A DNA stretch of 52,851 bases, from assembly GCA_007121455.1 (NCBI GenBank), contig SKKN01000034.1:1-52851 (forward strand). The letters run 5' to 3'. The DNA is from Gemmatimonadota bacterium. Lineage in GTDB: Bacteria; Gemmatimonadota; Gemmatimonadetes; Longimicrobiales; Gaopeijiaceae. The stretch's first letter is position 1. Each line of letters starts with the position of its first letter. Shown here in pieces: positions 41,717-51,826 of the stretch. The notes beneath the pieces are model-generated. The model was not told the DNA's origin and ran no database searches. It was given only the letters and a program-made list of their open reading frames with translations. The translations under genes were made by a program, and so were the position numbers.

Positions 41717-42779
41717 CACGATTTCAGCCGAGGCGGAGCAGGCGGCCCCGGTACTCGAGGGCCGCCGGATCGCAATCGTCGGTTACGGAAGCCAGGGCGC
41801 GGCCCACGCGCAAAATCTGAGGGACAGCGGCATGGAGGTACGGGTGGGACTCCGCCCCGGCAGCGCCTCCCGTGCACGGGCCGAGGCGGCGGGCCTCGAA
41901 GTCTCCGATGTGGCGGACGCCGCCGAGTGGGCCGACATCGTTGCGGTCCTCATCCCCGACACGGCCCAGCCGCGAGTCTACCGGGAATCCATCGCACCCC
42001 ATCTCCGGCCCGGAAACACGCTGCTCTTCGCCCACGGATTCAATGTCCACTTCGGAGCGATCGACCCGGATCCCGAGGTGGATGTCGTGCTCGTGGCGCC
42101 CAAGTCTCCCGGCCCGATGCTCCGGCGGGAATACGCCCTCGGAAACGGCGTCCCGGCCCTCGTTGCGGTCCACCAGGATGTGACCGGGGATGCGCGGCGA
42201 AAGACGCTCGCGTATGCATATCATCTCGGCTCGGCTCGAGCCGGCCTCCTCGAGACGACGTTCGCGGAGGAGACCGAGACCGATCTCTTCGGGGAGCAGG
42301 CGGTCCTCTGCGGCGGCTTGACCTCCCTGATCCAGGCGGGGTTCGAGACGCTCGTGGAAGCGGGCTACCAGCCGGAGGTGGCCTATTTCGAGTGCCTCCA
42401 CGAGATGAAGCTCATCGTGGACCTCGCGTACCAGGGGGGGCTTTCGGGAATGCGTGCAAACGTCAGCGATACCGCGGAGTTCGGTGACTATGTGAGCGGA
42501 CCGAGGGTGATTGGGGAGGAGAGCCGGAAGGCCATGCGCGAGATCCTAGACGAGATCCGCTCCGGAGCGTTCGCCAGGCGGTGGATCCACGACTCGGAGA
42601 ATGGCAATCCGGAGTTCAGCCGATTCCGGGAAGAGGGTGCCCGCCACATCCTGGAGCCGGTGGGACTGGGGCTCCGGCGACAGATGGCATGGCTGGCCGC
42701 GGACGCGGCCGGAGGAGCGTCCGGAAACGGGGGGGCGCCCACCCCCGAGGCGACGAGCGCTGCGAAGGGAGCATCGTGA
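41706..42779 (+). CDS. ilvC: Ketol-acid reductoisomerase
   Basis: 357-residue class I enzyme isomerising and reducing acetolactate to dihydroxyisovalerate. Cofactor motif [18 protein letters not shown] is followed by the loop [15 protein letters not shown], whose serines are of the NADPH-preferring kind. Catalytic domain: [23 protein letters not shown] and [12 protein letters not shown] with the Mg-binding Asp/Glu. The last 25 residues are an Ala/Gly/Pro tail beyond the family core. Overlaps ilvN by 11 bases and ilvD by 4. Confidence 0.95.
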   Translation: MERDTISAEAEQAAPVLEGRRIAIVGYGSQGAAHAQNLRDSGMEVRVGLRPGSASRARAEAAGLEVSDVADAAEWADIVAVLIPDTAQPRVYRESIAPHLRPGNTLLFAHGFNVHFGAIDPDPEVDVVLVAPKSPGPMLRREYALGNGVPALVAVHQDVTGDARRKTLAYAYHLGSARAGLLETTFAEETETDLFGEQAVLCGGLTSLIQAGFETLVEAGYQPEVAYFECLHEMKLIVDLAYQGGLSGMRANVSDTAEFGDYVSGPRVIGEESRKAMREILDEIRSGAFARRWIHDSENGNPEFSRFREEGARHILEPVGLGLRRQMAWLAADAAGGASGNGGAPTPEATSAAKGAS

Positions 42780-44473
42780 CAGCGGGCCGACGCCGGAGCC
42801 GCACCCTGCTGGAGGGTCCGGATCGTGCCCCGGCTCGTGCCATGCTCCGGGCGGTCGGATTCGAAGATGAGGACTTCGAAAAACCCCTCGTAGCGGTAGC
42901 GAACACCTGGACCGACGCGACCCCCTGCAACGCGCACCTCAGGGAGCTCGCCGAACGGGTGAAGGAAGGGGTCCGGGAAGGGGGTGGGGTGCCCCTCGAG
43001 TTCAACACGGTCGCCGTCTCGGACGGCATCACGATGGGTACGGAGGGGATGCGGGCGTCCCTCGTGAGCCGTGAGGTCGTCGCGGACTCCATCGAGCTCG
43101 TCGGGCTCGGGTACATGCTGGACGGCGTGGTGGCGCTTTCGGGGTGTGACAAAACGATTCCGGGAACGGTGATGGCGCTCGCGCGCCTCGGTCGGCCGGG
43201 ACTTATGCTCTACGGCGGATCGATCCTCCCCGGTTCGCACGACGGCCGGCCCGTCTCGATCCAGGATGTCTTCGAGGCGGTGGGCGCCCGAGCGGCCGGA
43301 CGGATCACCGACGAGGAGCTGACCCGCCTCGAACGCAACGCGTGTCCGGGGGCGGGAGCCTGCGGAGGGCAGTTCACTGCCAATACGATGGCGATGGTCT
43401 TCGAAGCCATCGGGATTTCGCCCCTCGGGAGCGCGTCCCTGCCCGCGCTCGAGCCCGAACGGGACGAGCTCGCCCGGCGTTCGGGCCGCCTCCTGATGGA
43501 GCTCGTCCGCCAGGAGCGGGGGACGGGCGAGTTTCTGACCCGTCCCGCAATCGAGAACGGGATCCGGGCGGCGCTTGCCACTGGAGGATCGACGAACGCC
43601 GTGCTCCACATCCTGGCCGTTGCACGGGAAGCGGGGGTGCCCCTCTCCATCGACGACTTCGATCGTCTGAGTCGCGAAACGCCCGTCGTGGCGGATCTCA
43701 AGCCGGGCGGTCGCTACCTCGCCTACGACCTCCACCGGGCCGGGGGCACGGGGCTCGTGCTCCGGCGCCTCTCCGAGCTCGGCCTCCTCCACGGAGACGT
43801 GCCCACGGTCACCGGAAGAACCCTGGCGGAGGAGTTGAACGACGTTCGGGAGACGGAGGGCCAGGAAGTCGTGCGGCCGGCACGCGATCCGATCAAGCCG
43901 ATCGGTGGGCTCGTCATCCTGCGGGGCAATCTCGCACCGGACGGATGCGTCCTGAAGGTAGCCGGGCACGAGCGGATGCATCACCGAGGCCCGGCTCGGG
44001 TCTTCGACGTCGAAGAGGATGCCTTCCGTGCCGTGCAGGAAGGCCGGGTCCGGCCGGGCGACGTGCTCGTCATCCGGTACGAGGGTCCGCGGGGCGGACC
44101 CGGGATGCGAGAGATGCTCGGCGTGACCGCGGCAGTCGTGGGCGCCGGCCTGGGAGACGACGTAGCGCTGGTGACGGACGGGCGATTCTCCGGAGCGACT
44201 CACGGGCTGATGACCGGGCACGTGGCCCCGGAAGCAGCCGCTGGAGGGCCGATCGCCGCCGTCGAGGAGGGAGACATGGTGGTCTTCGACCTGGACGGAA
44301 GGAGATTGGATGTGGAGGTGCCCGTCGAGGAGCTCGAGCGGCGGTTGAGGGCGTGGACTCCACCTCCGCCGAGGGTCGCGGGCGGCGTTCTCGGGAAGTA
44401 CGCGCACCTCGTATCCTCCGCGAGCGTCGGAGCGGTGACCGGGGTCCTCGACGGGCGTGAGGTGGCGCCGTGA
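42776..44473 (+). CDS. ilvD: Dihydroxy-acid dehydratase
   Basis: 565-residue Fe-S dehydratase common to valine, isoleucine and leucine synthesis. Cluster cysteines: [25 protein letters not shown] and [18 protein letters not shown]; the conserved C-terminal [17 protein letters not shown] is intact. The GTG at 42776 overlaps the ilvC stop by 4 bases and has GAAGGGA upstream. The product lacks any long N-terminal extension. Overlaps leuC by 4 bases. Confidence 0.95.
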   Translation: MTAGRRRSRTLLEGPDRAPARAMLRAVGFEDEDFEKPLVAVANTWTDATPCNAHLRELAERVKEGVREGGGVPLEFNTVAVSDGITMGTEGMRASLVSREVVADSIELVGLGYMLDGVVALSGCDKTIPGTVMALARLGRPGLMLYGGSILPGSHDGRPVSIQDVFEAVGARAAGRITDEELTRLERNACPGAGACGGQFTANTMAMVFEAIGISPLGSASLPALEPERDELARRSGRLLMELVRQERGTGEFLTRPAIENGIRAALATGGSTNAVLHILAVAREAGVPLSIDDFDRLSRETPVVADLKPGGRYLAYDLHRAGGTGLVLRRLSELGLLHGDVPTVTGRTLAEELNDVRETEGQEVVRPARDPIKPIGGLVILRGNLAPDGCVLKVAGHERMHHRGPARVFDVEEDAFRAVQEGRVRPGDVLVIRYEGPRGGPGMREMLGVTAAVVGAGLGDDVALVTDGRFSGATHGLMTGHVAPEAAAGGPIAAVEEGDMVVFDLDGRRLDVEVPVEELERRLRAWTPPPPRVAGGVLGKYAHLVSSASVGAVTGVLDGREVAP

Positions 44474-45924
44474 CCGAGCCCTCGAACGCCCCTACGAACG
44501 GCGCCCCGGTCGGACCTCCACGCACGCTTTTCGAAAAGGTCTGGGAGGAGCACGTCGTGCACCGGGAGGACGGCCAGCCGGACCTCCTCTACATCGACCT
44601 CCACCTCGTCCACGAGGTCACCTCTCCCCAGGCGTTCGAAGGCCTTCGCCTCGCCGGCCGCCCGGTTCGGTCCCCGGACCGAACGGTCGCGACGGTCGAC
44701 CACAACGTACCGACCTGGCCCCGCTCCCTCCCGATCACGGACGAGATCGCCCTCCGACAGATCGAGGCGCTTCGGTCGAACGCTGCGGAGCACGGAATCA
44801 CGCTGTACGACATCGATGACCCCCGCCAGGGCATCGTGCACGTCATCGGGCCGGAGCTCGGGCTCACCCGGCCGGGGATGACGATCGTCTGTGGAGACAG
44901 CCACACCTCGACGCACGGTGCATTCGGCGCGCTCGCCTTCGGAATCGGCACCTCGCAGGTCGAACACGTGTTGGCGACCCAGTGCCTCCGAATGAATCTC
45001 CCCCGCACCATGCGCGTGGACGTGCCGGGCTCCCTTCCGCACGGAGTCACCGCCAAGGACGTGATCCTCGGCGTGATCGGGCGGATCGGTGTGGGTGGGG
45101 CCCGAGGATACGTGATCGAGTACACGGGTGAGGCGATCCGCTCCCTCTCGATGGAAGGGCGGATGACCGTGTGCAACATGTCCATCGAGGCCGGGGCCCA
45201 GGCGGGGATGATCGCTCCGGACGACACGACCTTCGACTACCTCCGGGGCCGTCCGCATGCACCGCCGGATGAGGAATTCGATGTCGCAGCCCGGGGCTGG
45301 GCCCGGCTCGCCACCGATCCCGGAGCCGAGTACGATCGGACGGTGGTCGTTCCGGCCTCGGAGCTCTCCCCCCAGGTGACCTGGGGCACGAACCCGGGCA
45401 TGGTCGCTCCTGTGAGTGGGGAGGTGCCGGATCCGGATGGGCTTTCCGAAGCCGGGGACCGCGAAGCCGCTCGGAGGGCCCTCGAGTACATGGCGCTCCG
45501 GCCGGGAACTCCGATCGAGGAGATCGAGATCGACCGGGTATTCATCGGCTCGTGCACGAACGCCCGCTTGGAGGATCTTCGCACCGCCGCCGCGGTCGTG
45601 CGGGGCAGGCGCGTTCATGCCGGGGTCCGTGCCATGGTCGTCCCGGGCTCCGCGGCGGTGAAGCGGTCGGCGGAGGAGGAGGGACTGGACCGGGTCTTCC
45701 TCGAATCCGGGTTCGAGTGGAGAGAGGCCGGCTGCAGCATGTGCCTCGGCATGAATCCGGACGTGCTCGGAGCCGGCGAGCGGTGCGCCTCCACCTCGAA
45801 TCGGAATTTCGAGGGCCGTCAGGGCCGGGGAGGTCGCACCCATCTCGTGAGCCCCGCAATGGCGGCGGCGGCCGCGGTAGCCGGGCGATTCGTGGACATC
45901 CGGAGCTGGGAGGAGAACGGATGA
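44470..45924 (+). CDS. leuC: 3-isopropylmalate dehydratase large subunit
   Basis: 484-residue aconitase-family protein; with LeuD it isomerises 2- to 3-isopropylmalate. Motifs: [40 protein letters not shown], and 4Fe-4S ligands in [11 protein letters not shown] and [25 protein letters not shown] near the C-terminus is the usual substrate loop. GTG start at 44470 overlaps ilvD by 4 bases, and its own stop overlaps leuD by 4. Confidence 0.95.
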   Translation: MTEPSNAPTNGAPVGPPRTLFEKVWEEHVVHREDGQPDLLYIDLHLVHEVTSPQAFEGLRLAGRPVRSPDRTVATVDHNVPTWPRSLPITDEIALRQIEALRSNAAEHGITLYDIDDPRQGIVHVIGPELGLTRPGMTIVCGDSHTSTHGAFGALAFGIGTSQVEHVLATQCLRMNLPRTMRVDVPGSLPHGVTAKDVILGVIGRIGVGGARGYVIEYTGEAIRSLSMEGRMTVCNMSIEAGAQAGMIAPDDTTFDYLRGRPHAPPDEEFDVAARGWARLATDPGAEYDRTVVVPASELSPQVTWGTNPGMVAPVSGEVPDPDGLSEAGDREAARRALEYMALRPGTPIEEIEIDRVFIGSCTNARLEDLRTAAAVVRGRRVHAGVRAMVVPGSAAVKRSAEEEGLDRVFLESGFEWREAGCSMCLGMNPDVLGAGERCASTSNRNFEGRQGRGGRTHLVSPAMAAAAAVAGRFVDIRSWEENG

Positions 45925-46514
45925 AGCCGCTTCGCAGGGTCGAAGGCTCAATCGCTCCCCTCGACCGCGTCGACGTGGACACCGATCAGATCATCCCGAA
46001 GCAGTTCCTCAAGCGCATCGAGCGGACCGGGTACGGCGAGATGCTCTTCCGGGACTGGCGTTTTCGAGACGAGGGAGAACTGGATCCGGAGTTCGTCCTG
46101 AACGAGGAAGCCTATCGCAGCGCGCCCATTCTGGTCGCGGGGCGGAATTTCGGGTGTGGCTCCTCGCGGGAGCACGCCGCATGGGCGCTCACCGACTTCG
46201 GGTTCCGCACGGTGATCGCCCCGAGCTTCGCGGACATCTTCCGAATGAACGCCTTCCAGAACGGGCTCCTCCCGGTCTCCCTCTCCGAGGAGGAGGTTCG
46301 GCACCTGATCGAAACCGCTCTGGAGAGCCCCGGCTACAGCGCGGTCGTGGACCTGAAGGCGTGTCTCGTCACGGCGGACGACGGGTTCGAGGCGCGGTTC
46401 GAGGTCGACCCCTTCCGGCGGCGCTGCCTTCTCGACGGGACGGATGACATCGACCTGATCCTGCGGCACGAGAACCGCATCCTCGAATACGAGCGGAGGC
46501 AGGAGCCGAGATAG
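45921..46514 (+). CDS. leuD: 3-isopropylmalate dehydratase small subunit
   Basis: 197-residue swivel-domain subunit. [38 protein letters not shown], and [17 protein letters not shown] are family hallmarks. The ATG at 45921 follows GGGAGGAGAA. Last gene of the eight-gene operon; convergent with the stomatin-like gene 22 bases away and without a visible terminator. ilvA and ilvE are not in the operon. Confidence 0.95.
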   Translation: MKPLRRVEGSIAPLDRVDVDTDQIIPKQFLKRIERTGYGEMLFRDWRFRDEGELDPEFVLNEEAYRSAPILVAGRNFGCGSSREHAAWALTDFGFRTVIAPSFADIFRMNAFQNGLLPVSLSEEEVRHLIETALESPGYSAVVDLKACLVTADDGFEARFEVDPFRRRCLLDGTDDIDLILRHENRILEYERRQEPR

Positions 46515-46536
46515 CCGCGTCCGGGCTCGACCGGGC

Positions 46537-47325
46537 TCAGCCCTTCCCGGAGCTCCGTCCGTCCGCGTCGTCGAGCCCCGGGATCAAGCCCCGCACCATG
46601 TCCATCGGGAAGGGGAAGACGATCGTCGTCCCCCGCTCTCCTCCCGCAATGTCCTGGAGCGCGGAGAGGTAGCGAAGCTGCATCCCCTGTGTTTCCGTCG
46701 CGAGGATCTTGGCCGCCTCGGCGATTTTCTGGGCCGCCTGCTGTTCCCCCGTTGCGTTGATGACCTTCGCGCGTCGGATCCTCTCCGCCTCCGCCTGCTT
46801 CGCGATCGCACGGACCATGGAGTCGTCGAGATCCACATGCTTGATCTCCACATTGGACACTTTGATGCCCCAGCGGTCCGTCTGGCTGTCGAGGATCTCC
46901 TGGATGTCCCGGTTCAGCTTGTCCCGCTCCGCGAGCATCTCGTCCAACTCGTGCTTTCCGAGGACGGAGCGGAGGGTCGTCTGCGCGAGCTCGCTCGTCG
47001 CCTGAGCAAAGTCCTCGACCTCCAGGATCGCCTTCTGCGGATCGAGCACCCGAAAGTAGATCACCGCGTTCACCCTCACCGAGACGTTGTCGAGGCTGAT
47101 CACGTCCTGGGTCGGCACGTCCTGCGTGATCGTCCGGAGATCCACTCGCACGATCTCCTGCACCACCGGAATGAGGAGGATGAAGCCCGGGCCGCGCACG
47201 CCCGTGAACCGTCCGAGCGTGAAGACGATCCCCCGCTCGTACTCCCGCAGGATATTGATCGCGGCGGCGAGGAGGGAGATCAGGACCGCGGCGATGACCA
47301 GACCGACCAAGATGTTCAGCTCCAT
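46537..47325 (-). CDS. SPFH/band 7 slipin (stomatin-like) protein
   Basis: 262-residue membrane protein: one N-terminal anchor (ILVGLVIAAVLISLLAAAI), then the SPFH domain (EYERGIVFTLGRFTGVRGPG, DVPTQDVISLDNVSV) and a helical tail (AEAERIRRAKVINATGEQQA). These proteins form oligomeric membrane microdomains. It starts 3 bases after the stop of the NfeD-type protease gene, the classical pairing in which the protease cleaves the stomatin tail. The cleavage-site region near LSALQDIAGG is preserved. Confidence 0.9.
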   Translation of the reverse strand: MELNILVGLVIAAVLISLLAAAINILREYERGIVFTLGRFTGVRGPGFILLIPVVQEIVRVDLRTITQDVPTQDVISLDNVSVRVNAVIYFRVLDPQKAILEVEDFAQATSELAQTTLRSVLGKHELDEMLAERDKLNRDIQEILDSQTDRWGIKVSNVEIKHVDLDDSMVRAIAKQAEAERIRRAKVINATGEQQAAQKIAEAAKILATETQGMQLRYLSALQDIAGGERGTTIVFPFPMDMVRGLIPGLDDADGRSSGKG

Positions 47326-47328
47326 CGT

Positions 47329-48795
47329 TCAACTCCGGCGTTCCTGGATTGAATCCGTCGCCTCGATTGGGCTGACGGTGAGGAGGAGCCCCTTCACGTC
47401 GTCCACGCGAACGAGCTCGCCCACGGACACTTCCTCCGGCCCCTCCGCATTCCACCACTCCCCATCCAGAAGGATCATGCCCTGCCCGTGCGCCCACTCC
47501 TGGACCTTTCCGACCCGTCCCACGAGCAAGCCCGCTTCTCCGCTGGCGATCGGCCGGCTCTGCGCCCGCAGGAGATATCCGACGAGGAGGATGAGGATGA
47601 GGCCCGTCATCGCCGTCACGCCGGCCACCGTCCAGGGAGAGAGCTGGAAGGCCGGGTCGTCGATCTCGAAGAGCATCAGGCTCCCGAGCCCGAACGCCGC
47701 GAGTCCGCCGATGCCGAGGACACCGAAGGAGGGCACGAACGCCTCCCCCACCATCAGGGCCACGCCGAGGAGCAGGAGGCCGAGGCCCGCGTGGTTGATG
47801 GGAAGCACGTTCAGGGCGTAGAGGGCGATCAGGAGGGAGATTGCGCCCATGACTCCCGGAACCATCGCACCCGGATTCGCCAGCTCGAAGAAGAGGCCAT
47901 AGACGCCCAGCATCATGAAGATGAAGGCAATGTTCGGGTTCGTGATGATCGCGAGCAGCTCATCGACCCAGTCCGGAGGCCTCCGCTCGATCTCCGCGCC
48001 CGCGGTCGCGAGCTCGACTTCCCGCTCGTCCTCGCCGATCGTCACGGTCCGGCCATCGATCTGTTCGAGGAGATCGGGAATGTTCCTGGCGCGGACGTCA
48101 ACGATGTTGTCCTCGACCGCTTCCCGGTCCGTCACCGTCGCCGCCTCGCGCACGGCTCGCTCGGCCCAATCGGCGTTCCGACCGCGGAGTTCGGCAAGGG
48201 ACCGCATGTACGCGACCGCGTCCTCGAGCATCTTGTCCTGGAGGCCGACAGACCGGCCCGGGGCCTCCTCCGCCTCCTCCGCCTCCTCTTCATTCTCCCC
48301 CTCGTCCCCGAAAGGTGACCCGTCGTCACCGCCGATCTGCACCGGGGTCGCCGCGCCCATCGTCGTGCCGGGCGCCATCGCCGCGATGTGGCTCGCGTAG
48401 ACGATGTACGTGCCCGCGCTGGCGGCGCGGGAGCCGGAGGGTGAGACGTAGGTGGCGACGGGGATCGGAGACCGGAGGATCCTGTCGATGATGTCCCGGG
48501 TCGTCTCCACCAGCCCGCCGGGGGTATCGAGCTCGATGACGATGATTTCCGCGCGCTCTTCCCGGGCCGCCTGGAACCCCTTCTCCAGGTAGTGGGTCAC
48601 GGCCGGCCCGATCGGACCATCGACTTCGAGCACGATCGCTCGTGGTCCCGCTGCCGCCTCGTCACCGGCCTGGGCGAGGGAGCCCGCCGAGAAGGCGAAC
48701 GAGAGCAAACCGGCAACGAGAAACGCGAGCCACAGACCGAGCCGAAGGGCACGCGAGGGTCGTGCGCGGAGTACGAGTTCTTGTATACCGGCCAT
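47329..48795 (-). CDS. NfeD1b-type membrane serine protease (stomatin partner)
   Basis: 488-residue protein: signal/anchor (LWLAFLVAGLLSFAFSAG), ClpP-like serine protease domain with IVIELDTPGGLVETTRD, the catalytic-serine region SRAASAGTYIVYASH and a downstream lysine candidate in GLQDKMLEDAVAYM, then four to five membrane helices and a C-terminal OB-like NfeD domain (LVGRVGKVQEWAHGQG). An acidic insert (Glu/Ala-rich, around residue 165) interrupts the protease domain. AGGTGAAGG precedes the ATG. First gene of the two-gene unit with the slipin. Confidence 0.87.
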   Translation of the reverse strand: MAGIQELVLRARPSRALRLGLWLAFLVAGLLSFAFSAGSLAQAGDEAAAGPRAIVLEVDGPIGPAVTHYLEKGFQAAREERAEIIVIELDTPGGLVETTRDIIDRILRSPIPVATYVSPSGSRAASAGTYIVYASHIAAMAPGTTMGAATPVQIGGDDGSPFGDEGENEEEAEEAEEAPGRSVGLQDKMLEDAVAYMRSLAELRGRNADWAERAVREAATVTDREAVEDNIVDVRARNIPDLLEQIDGRTVTIGEDEREVELATAGAEIERRPPDWVDELLAIITNPNIAFIFMMLGVYGLFFELANPGAMVPGVMGAISLLIALYALNVLPINHAGLGLLLLGVALMVGEAFVPSFGVLGIGGLAAFGLGSLMLFEIDDPAFQLSPWTVAGVTAMTGLILILLVGYLLRAQSRPIASGEAGLLVGRVGKVQEWAHGQGMILLDGEWWNAEGPEEVSVGELVRVDDVKGLLLTVSPIEATDSIQERRS

Positions 48796-48949
48796 CCTTC
48801 ACCTGAAACGCTGGGAAGTGGCGAGAGCTACCTTGAATTCCTACCTCCGAGCGCGTCCATTGCTCCATGGGGCGGTGAGGAGGGTGGTGAGCCTGGTCCG
48901 GGACGCACGCTTCCATTCGCGAGATCGATCGAGCATCCAAGGAGCCACC

Positions 48950-50056
48950 ATGCTGCCCTTTCTCTATCAGCGCCTTTTGAAGCCCGTACTCTTCCGATTC
49001 GATCCGGAGCGGGTGCATGACTGGTTCGTCGCGCTCGGAGACGGCATCGGTCGGGTCGGCGCGGGGCGCGGTCTCGTCTCCGCAATGTACGGCCGTGGGG
49101 ACGGGGAGGCCTCCGTCATCGTGGATGGCCTCCGCTACCGCGCGCCCGTCGTCCTGGCCGCCGGCTTTGACTACAACGGACGCCTTCTCCGCATCCTGCC
49201 GAGCGTTGGATTCGGAGGTGTCGAGGTGGGATCGGTCACCGCACTTCCCACGGAGGGGAATCCGCCGCCTCGACTGAAGCGGCTCGTCCGGTCCCGCGCG
49301 ATCGTCGTGAACAAGGGGCTCAAGAACGAAGGCGTGGAGAAGATCGGGGACCGGCTCGCCGCGACGCAGACCCCCGAAGACTTCGTGGTGGGGGTGAGCA
49401 TCGCGCGGAGCAACCGTGAGGAGGCAGCCACGGAGGAGGGGGGCATCGAGGATTATGCTCGTTCGCTCGAACACCTCGTGCGGATGGGGATCGGAGACTA
49501 CTACACGATCAACATCTCCTGCCCGAACGTACATGGTGGGGAGAGCTTCGCCGATCCCGCGCGCCTCCGGCCCCTCCTCGACCGACTCTCCCGCGTCGAG
49601 CACGACCGGCCGGTCTACGCGAAGATGCCGATCAATCCGCCGTGGGACGAGTTTCGCCGGCTCGCGGACGTGATCGAGGCCGCCGGTTTGCACGGGCTCA
49701 TCGTCGGTAACCTGAACAAGGACTACGCCAGCGTGGAGCATCCGGCGGAGGCGCCGCCCGAGTACCGCGGCGGCCTCTCCGGGCTTCCCTGCCGGGGCCC
49801 ATCCACGGAGCTGGTGGCTCGGACCCGCGAAGCGTACGGCGACCGGTTCACGCTGATCGGGTGCGGCGGTATCCTCTCGGCCGAGGATGCGCTCGAGAAG
49901 CTCCGTGCAGGCGCAGACCTCGTCCAGCTCATTTCAGGGATGATCTTCACGGGGCCGCACCTGATGGGAGAGATTGCCGACGCCTACGCCCAGGAGCGGC
50001 GCCCCACCCGACCGGAACCCCCGGTCCTCGACCGGAGCCAGGCCACACGCAGTTGA
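48950..50056 (+). CDS. pyrD: Dihydroorotate dehydrogenase (quinone-type)
   Basis: 368-residue FMN enzyme of pyrimidine synthesis. The N-terminal amphipathic part (LYQRLLKPVLFRFDPERVHD) is that of membrane-associated class 2 enzymes that pass electrons to quinone. The active-site loop reads NISCPNVHGG, with cysteine at the base position where class 2 enzymes normally have serine. Other motifs: GLIVGNLNKD, GGLSGLPC, IGCGGILS, VQLISGMIFTGP. The ATG at 48950 has AAGGAG 6 bases upstream; the longer frame from 48818 was rejected. Divergent from the nfeD-slipin unit. Confidence 0.9.
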   Translation: MLPFLYQRLLKPVLFRFDPERVHDWFVALGDGIGRVGAGRGLVSAMYGRGDGEASVIVDGLRYRAPVVLAAGFDYNGRLLRILPSVGFGGVEVGSVTALPTEGNPPPRLKRLVRSRAIVVNKGLKNEGVEKIGDRLAATQTPEDFVVGVSIARSNREEAATEEGGIEDYARSLEHLVRMGIGDYYTINISCPNVHGGESFADPARLRPLLDRLSRVEHDRPVYAKMPINPPWDEFRRLADVIEAAGLHGLIVGNLNKDYASVEHPAEAPPEYRGGLSGLPCRGPSTELVARTREAYGDRFTLIGCGGILSAEDALEKLRAGADLVQLISGMIFTGPHLMGEIADAYAQERRPTRPEPPVLDRSQATRS

Positions 50057-50287
50057 CCGCGCTACCTCCGCCTCGACGGCGTCGAGTTCGCGCACCTGGG
50101 CGATTCCGGACCTCCGGGCACACCCGGGAACTACTTCTCGGACGTGGAGGCGAACCGGAACCTCCAGACGACCGAGGCGGAAGGTTGGGGGTGGGTTCCG
50201 GGCGCTGACATCACCGCCCTCCATGTATGGGTGCATTGGAACAACCCGAAGGGCGTGTTCCACCCGACGAACCCGACGATCCCGTAA
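50057..50287 (+). pseudogene. Tail of an unidentified gene
   Basis: Directly after and in frame with the pyrD stop, 76 codons without a start encode a coherent protein end: RLDGVEFAHLGDSGPPG, then ALHVWVHWNNPKGVFHPTNP to a TAA at 50285. Trp/His/Pro-rich wording is unlike random frames in this genome and suggests the C-terminus of a secreted or cupredoxin-like protein. No N-terminus exists. I regard it as a gene fragment; readthrough of pyrD is possible but less likely. Confidence 0.4.
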
Positions 50288-50291
50288 GGTA

Positions 50292-50313
50292 GAAACGAGC
50301 GGACGCTCGTTTC
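50292..50313. repeat. 10-bp inverted repeat with 2-base spacer
   Basis: GAAACGAGCG and its exact complement, separated by GA, 5 bases after the stop of the gene tail at 50287. The right arm ends in TTTC without a longer T-run. Either a terminator hairpin or a dyad operator for the membrane protein gene at 50459. Confidence 0.55.
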
Positions 50314-50458
50314 ACTCATATGAAGAGGCCTCTTCGGTGACTCCGTAGAGGGTTCTTCGTTTGGGATTCCTCCTCCCGAGAGGGTCGGTCCGGAACCCCT
50401 CGACGGGCGTTGGTTTCCAGAGGGGGGTGTGTACCGGCCCCCCCGGACCGGAGGCGAA

Positions 50459-51613
50459 ATGTCAGACCCGGAGCCGAGCGAACGGTATTCGCCCGAACCG
50501 AACGTCCTGGAGCGGAAGGCAGCCGAGTACCTTTCCCGGCTGAATGAAGGCCATGAGGACGAATGGCGGGAGCGAACCGACTCCGAAGTCGCCGAGATGG
50601 AGCGCATCATCCGGTGGTCGGTCGCCTATGCCGCGATCGCCGGGATCATTTCCGGCGGGATCATCGGCGGAGTGGAAGTCTGGATCCGGCTCGGGATCTT
50701 CGACGGTCAGATGGATCAGGTGGGATGGCGCGAGCAACTGCCGTATTGGGTCGGATTCTTCGCGGTGGCAGGCGTAATCAGCGCGATCGAGATCGCCGCC
50801 CTCTACGCGACCGCCATCCGAGGCGTTGGGAAGCTGTCGAACACCTCGGGCATCGGGCTTCGCACGGCCGGCCATTCCGAACTCCTCAGCCGAGGACTCG
50901 CGAGGGCGGCCCTCGAGTTTCCAAACCCCCGCGTTCACGTGTACGGCATCGATCCCTATGCCTACATGTCGAACTGGTGGATCATGGCTCGGAGCGTCGC
51001 CTACAAGATGAAAGTCGGGGTGACCAGCTTTCTCCTGCGCGTCTTCCTGCGGCGGGTCCTGGCGCGCATGGCGATCCGGGGTATCGTTCCCCTGGTCGCA
51101 GGGCCGCTCTACGCGCTCTGGAATGCCATCATCGTATGGCGGATCATGCACGAGGCGCGCCTGCGGGCGCTCAGCCCTTTCGCAGTGGAGCAACTCGTCG
51201 GACAGATATCCAGCGAGACGAAGCGGCCCGGACCGAGGGCCGTTGAGGTGATGATGCATGGGGTCGGAGAGATGTTCATGCGGGGCCACGATGCCCACCC
51301 CAATCAGGTGCTTCTGATGTCCCGCCTGCAGGAGGAGCTCGGCTTCGAAAGCGACACCGTCGAAGTCGATTGGGAGGCCCGGTTGGAGGATCTCCGTGCC
51401 CTCGGCCCCCATGAACAGGAGGCCGTACTGAAGGTCCTGACCCTCTCCTCGATCCTGGGTAGCAAGACCTACAAGCAGCAGAAGGAGCTGTTACACGAGG
51501 CCCACGAGGCGTCTGGATTCAAGTTCGACACGGACGAACTCGAGCGTCTGCGCAAGCAGCTCAAGAAGGGCCGCGGGGTCAGCCCCGACGACCACGCTTC
51601 GGTTCGGCGGTGA
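50459..51613 (+). CDS. Membrane protein, putatively LBF_2804-like
   Basis: 384-residue protein. A charged N-terminus (about 60 residues) is followed by two hydrophobic helices (SVAYAAIAGIISGGIIGGVE and WVGFFAVAGVISAIEIAAL), a cytosolic segment, and a third hydrophobic region (AIRGIVPLVAGPLYALWNAI) followed by WRIMHEARLRALSP. The C-terminal 130 residues are helical and charged. The layout resembles the LBF_2804 family of unknown function; this is recalled, not searched. GGAGG lies upstream of the ATG at 50459. Confidence 0.65.
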   Translation: MSDPEPSERYSPEPNVLERKAAEYLSRLNEGHEDEWRERTDSEVAEMERIIRWSVAYAAIAGIISGGIIGGVEVWIRLGIFDGQMDQVGWREQLPYWVGFFAVAGVISAIEIAALYATAIRGVGKLSNTSGIGLRTAGHSELLSRGLARAALEFPNPRVHVYGIDPYAYMSNWWIMARSVAYKMKVGVTSFLLRVFLRRVLARMAIRGIVPLVAGPLYALWNAIIVWRIMHEARLRALSPFAVEQLVGQISSETKRPGPRAVEVMMHGVGEMFMRGHDAHPNQVLLMSRLQEELGFESDTVEVDWEARLEDLRALGPHEQEAVLKVLTLSSILGSKTYKQQKELLHEAHEASGFKFDTDELERLRKQLKKGRGVSPDDHASVRR

Positions 51614-51764
51614 GGGTCAACTCCTCGACCGCTTGGACGAGGTCCGGATCGCGGTCGGCCTGGAGACCGAACCCTCTCCTCTCGCGGCTGGTCGGGGACC
51701 GAGGCCCGACCGGGCCGAGCCCTGGGGACGCTCAGGGATCGGGCCTCAGGAACGAGCCTGAGGG

Positions 51765-51826
51765 ATCCGAGACAGATCTCGTAACCGAAGGGTGGTCTCG
51801 GATCGGGATCGAGATCTGTCTCGGAT
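51765..51826. repeat. 17-bp perfect inverted repeat
   Basis: ATCCGAGACAGATCTCG (51765-51781) and its exact reverse complement (51810-51826) are separated by 28 bases. The right arm contains GAGATCTGTCTCG, which recurs in variant form at 51873 and 51934, spaced 62 and 61 bases. A second short dyad lies at 51871-51905. The 512-base gap holding these (51614-52125) shows no gene. Confidence 0.7.

Noticed and set aside
42488-44407. 639-codon frame antisense to ilvD
   Set aside because: Same cause: the ilvD cluster motifs on the plus strand are complete.
44200-45951. 583-codon frame antisense to leuC
   Set aside because: leuC motifs are complete in the other strand; this frame has none.
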